DNA from: Nannochloropsis oceanica
Taxonomy: Eukaryota > Sar > Eustigmatophyceae > Eustigmatales > Monodopsidaceae
Assembly: GCA_004519485.1 (NCBI GenBank)
Contig: CP038132.1
Span: forward strand, 231,001 to 295,000
Direction of reading: 5' to 3'
DNA: 64,000 bases
Made by a program: the position numbers and the translations under genes. The stretch's first letter is position 1, and each line of letters starts with the position of its first letter. Below, piece after piece: positions 62,168-64,000 of the stretch. Under the pieces are notes generated by a model. That model was not told the origin of the DNA, did no database searches, and saw only the letters and a program-made list of their open reading frames with translations.

Positions 62168-62536
62168 TTAATGGGGAACGCTTTGCACTTCCTTCCAGAA
62201 ATACGTCGCGTTTTCCAAAGGCGCATCCTTACTCTTTCTGCCAACCACGACCGTTTTGCCCGGTCGCGTGCAGCAATCTGTCGTGCGAGTCACCTGATGT
62301 ACGTGATTATTCTCAGAGGGGATATTATTCCGGTACGACACCGGCTCATTCTTCATATATTGCTTTTCAAAAGGACTTACACTTTGGTCATACACTCCTC
62401 GTGTATTCACATAAAATTGCTCCGTGAACCTGGAATCATCAATCTGCTTTGCCACGTCACGATGGTAAGAGAGATTCATAATGTTGTTTTCGGGATTAAT
62501 TTTCATTGATTGCAAGCAACAGAAAAAATAAACCAT
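62168..62536 (-). CDS. Orphan AT-rich protein in the repeat island
   Basis: The ATG at 62536 gives 122 residues; an internal ATG (MKINPENN) may be the true start. The sequence is polar and well balanced (SYHRDVAKQIDDSRFTEQFY, then VNTRGVYDQSVSPFEKQYMK), unlike simple-sequence artefacts. It has a basic tail and no membrane helix. I do not recognise it. Its composition, isolation and place next to collagen-, primase- and AIG2-like pieces suggest a viral origin, perhaps a structural protein; this is inference only. Confidence 0.45.
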   Translation of the reverse strand: MVYFFCCLQSMKINPENNIMNLSYHRDVAKQIDDSRFTEQFYVNTRGVYDQSVSPFEKQYMKNEPVSYRNNIPSENNHVHQVTRTTDCCTRPGKTVVVGRKSKDAPLENATYFWKEVQSVPH

Positions 62537-62700
62537 TCAGCTTAAATATAGAAATTACTGAGCCAAACGGTCAAGTTTGCAAAACTTGTTTATGCTACTT
62601 TATCTTACTTTCTTTCGCTTTTCCATCGTCATTCATATTCACATTGTGTGACCTGTGTTCTGTGTTGTGTCGACGAAAATTTTGAGACATGCAGAGGTAC

Positions 62701-63438
62701 CTAAATTACCAGCCTAACCCGGACATTCTCATCCTCGTCGACATACGTACAGTCTGTGACCAACATCAGCCCCATGCTCGGCAAGAGCGGGTGCCAGGAT
62801 CGAGCATGCGATGACATAATACTTGTGAATTTTGATCGAAAATGCTCCACCAAGGTATGGTCCCCGTCGCAGTCCAATAGTGCATGTATGAAGTCGGCTA
62901 AAACATAGCCATGCGCACCCCAGGTTTTAAAGTTGGCACTTTTTCTTCACCACTCACCATAGGATAAGAAGCACACTTCCACATTTTCAACGGCCATACG
63001 TAGGAGCGTATATCCCCATCCGACCGAACCCTTGTAATTGGTGTGTCCCGATTCGGCTTCGACCCACTGCCGCATATTTGCCTTGTAACAAGAAAGCCTG
63101 CTTCATTTGATACCATTTCTCCTGCTTTTGTATGTGTTTGGAGAGTGGTGTAGGTAATGAAATTAGGCCATCAAGATGTGAGAGGTCTTACCATAATTTT
63201 GATAATTCAATCTTAAAGAGGTCGATAGCAAAGACGGACAAAAAATAAAACGTTTTCTCCCCGACCACGTAAAGAAGTTTTAGGGCAGAGCGCACATAGT
63301 CTGCCACGCCACGCAATTTATCCTGCCGCTTGGACCACCACTGGGGTGACGCTGTTGAATCAAGCTTAATGAAATTCGCGCGACATATCAGCAGAGCATC
63401 AAAGACGGAGTTAGCAGTGTAAAGCAATTGAGCGCAGG
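62701..63438 (-). CDS. 3' end of an unrecognised spliced gene (three exons seen)
   Basis: Three minus-strand exons join in frame: about 63438-63192, 63097-62958 and 62897-62701 (stop TAG). Donors are GTAAGA and GTGAGT; acceptors are GCAG (or GAAG three bases earlier) and TTTTAG. The last intron is 60 nt. The joined protein includes SPQWWSKRQDKLRGVADYV, ANMRQWVEAESGHTNYKGSV, GWGYTLLRMAVENVEV and FRSKFTSIMSSHARSWHPLLP. It is clearly protein-like, aromatic-rich and not simple sequence. No family is recognised, and the 5' end lies further upstream or is lost. The frame before 63438 has a stop, so either an acceptor sits near 63439 or an earlier exon lies in 63.5-64 kb. Confidence 0.5.
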
Positions 63439-64000
63439 CTGAGGCGAGTAGATTGTGTCATGCATCACTGCAAACAAGGGTAGGGTAAGCCAAGCCATAC
63501 CCTCCCGGCAAATTAAGGACTGCCTGTTCAGCAGGCAAGATATGCACGCGTGTGCTGCAGTCAAAACAAGAGCAGCAGCGGGCGCTCGAGTCCATCCCCG
63601 CAAGTTTTCTGCCTTAGCACATGGACTACGAGAGCTTAAGGCGTATGAATGCAGGAAAGGAGGCCACCAGTGCAAGACACGCCAGTCTATAAAGCTGAAA
63701 GGTGATATTTCTGCCATAGTGATGCAGAAGGCAGACGTGGAACTGTCATGGTTTCGCGTTGCAAGTGGCAAAAATGACCGTGGAATTTCGAGCAACCTGA
63801 GGGACCGAGCGAAGGGATTTGTCTGATAAAAAGGCATGTGGAGAATTTCATATGGGGTCGTGGCAGAAATCTATAAGTGTAAATGTGTTTAGTATGTGTG
63901 TATGTCATGGTCAGATTCCTAATGACTCCGTGTCTCGTTGGGGGGCTCATGCTGGAAGCCAGGAGCGTACATCGCGACACCTTCTATATTAAAAATAATT
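63439..64000. other. Window end, no assignable gene
   Basis: Both strands have open frames (plus 63455-63826, minus 63837-63388), neither with a recognised motif. One may contain upstream exons of the gene at 62701-63438. Confidence 0.4.

Noticed and set aside
63388-63837. Opposing 120-150 codon frames at the window end
   Set aside because: Neither strand shows a recognisable domain; one may hold upstream exons of the neighbouring gene, but this cannot be decided from sequence alone.
1-64000. tRNA and rRNA genes
   Set aside because: I looked for T-arm type GGTTCGAATCC-like cores with cloverleaf partners and for conserved rRNA cores; none was convincing. A tRNAscan-SE run would be decisive.

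Overview
This is nuclear DNA of a small-genome photosynthetic eukaryote, most likely a stramenopile alga of the Nannochloropsis/Microchloropsis (eustigmatophyte) type. Genes are tightly packed on both strands, many are split by short GT-AG introns, and the content is eukaryotic: DNA polymerase epsilon, RNase H2B, Dbp9/DDX56, uL15, mitoribosomal mS34, a Tesmin/TSO1 CXC protein and ZCCHC10. Several proteins start with a signal peptide followed by an Ala-Phe or Phe-Phe motif and a Ser/Arg-rich stretch. That is the usual bipartite address of plastids of secondary red origin. The genus assignment is inference.

Layout. 1-4.0 kb: a ZCCHC10-like zinc-knuckle protein, a C-terminally short Gfo/Idh/MocA oxidoreductase, and a 1.5-kb polypurine, glycine-coding tract that runs in frame into a piece of a Fanzor/TnpB nuclease (RuvC-III and half a zinc finger). 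4.0-12.3 kb: a seven-helix receptor fused to a TKL kinase, a plastid-targeted unknown protein, two-exon DBP9/DDX56 and three-exon uL15. 13.2-18.7 kb: a four-exon small plastid membrane protein, a START-like lipid/quinone-binding protein and a Rossmann methyltransferase. 19.2-26.7 kb: intronless DNA polymerase epsilon catalytic subunit. 28.7-37.8 kb: a four-exon CXC-domain protein, a small basic protein and a membrane-anchored beta-helix protein. 38.2-47.4 kb: a GNAT acetyltransferase, a small membrane protein, glutamyl-tRNA reductase, methylmalonate-semialdehyde dehydrogenase and a calcineurin-like phosphoesterase. 47.8-58.0 kb: a GH63-like membrane glycosidase, mS34, RNase H2B with a PIP box, a small membrane protein and an RG-rich DExH helicase.

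58.0-64.0 kb differs: it is AT-richer, gene-poor and repeat-bearing. It holds inverted collagen-like Gly-X-Y fragments, a frame resembling the C-terminal part of a giant-virus-type primase, and a near-perfect 489-bp tandem duplication. Each copy of the duplication carries a gamma-glutamylcyclotransferase-like (AIG2) frame, and the two are joined by a telomere-like heptamer. An AT-rich orphan ORF and the 3' end of an unrecognised spliced gene complete it. I read this as a decayed integrated-virus or subtelomeric island.

The most notable candidates are the Fanzor remnant fused to the glycine tract, the 7TM-TKL kinase and the viral-looking island. Exon joins were deduced by eye from GT-AG sites, reading-frame continuity and family conservation. 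No search or transcript data were available.
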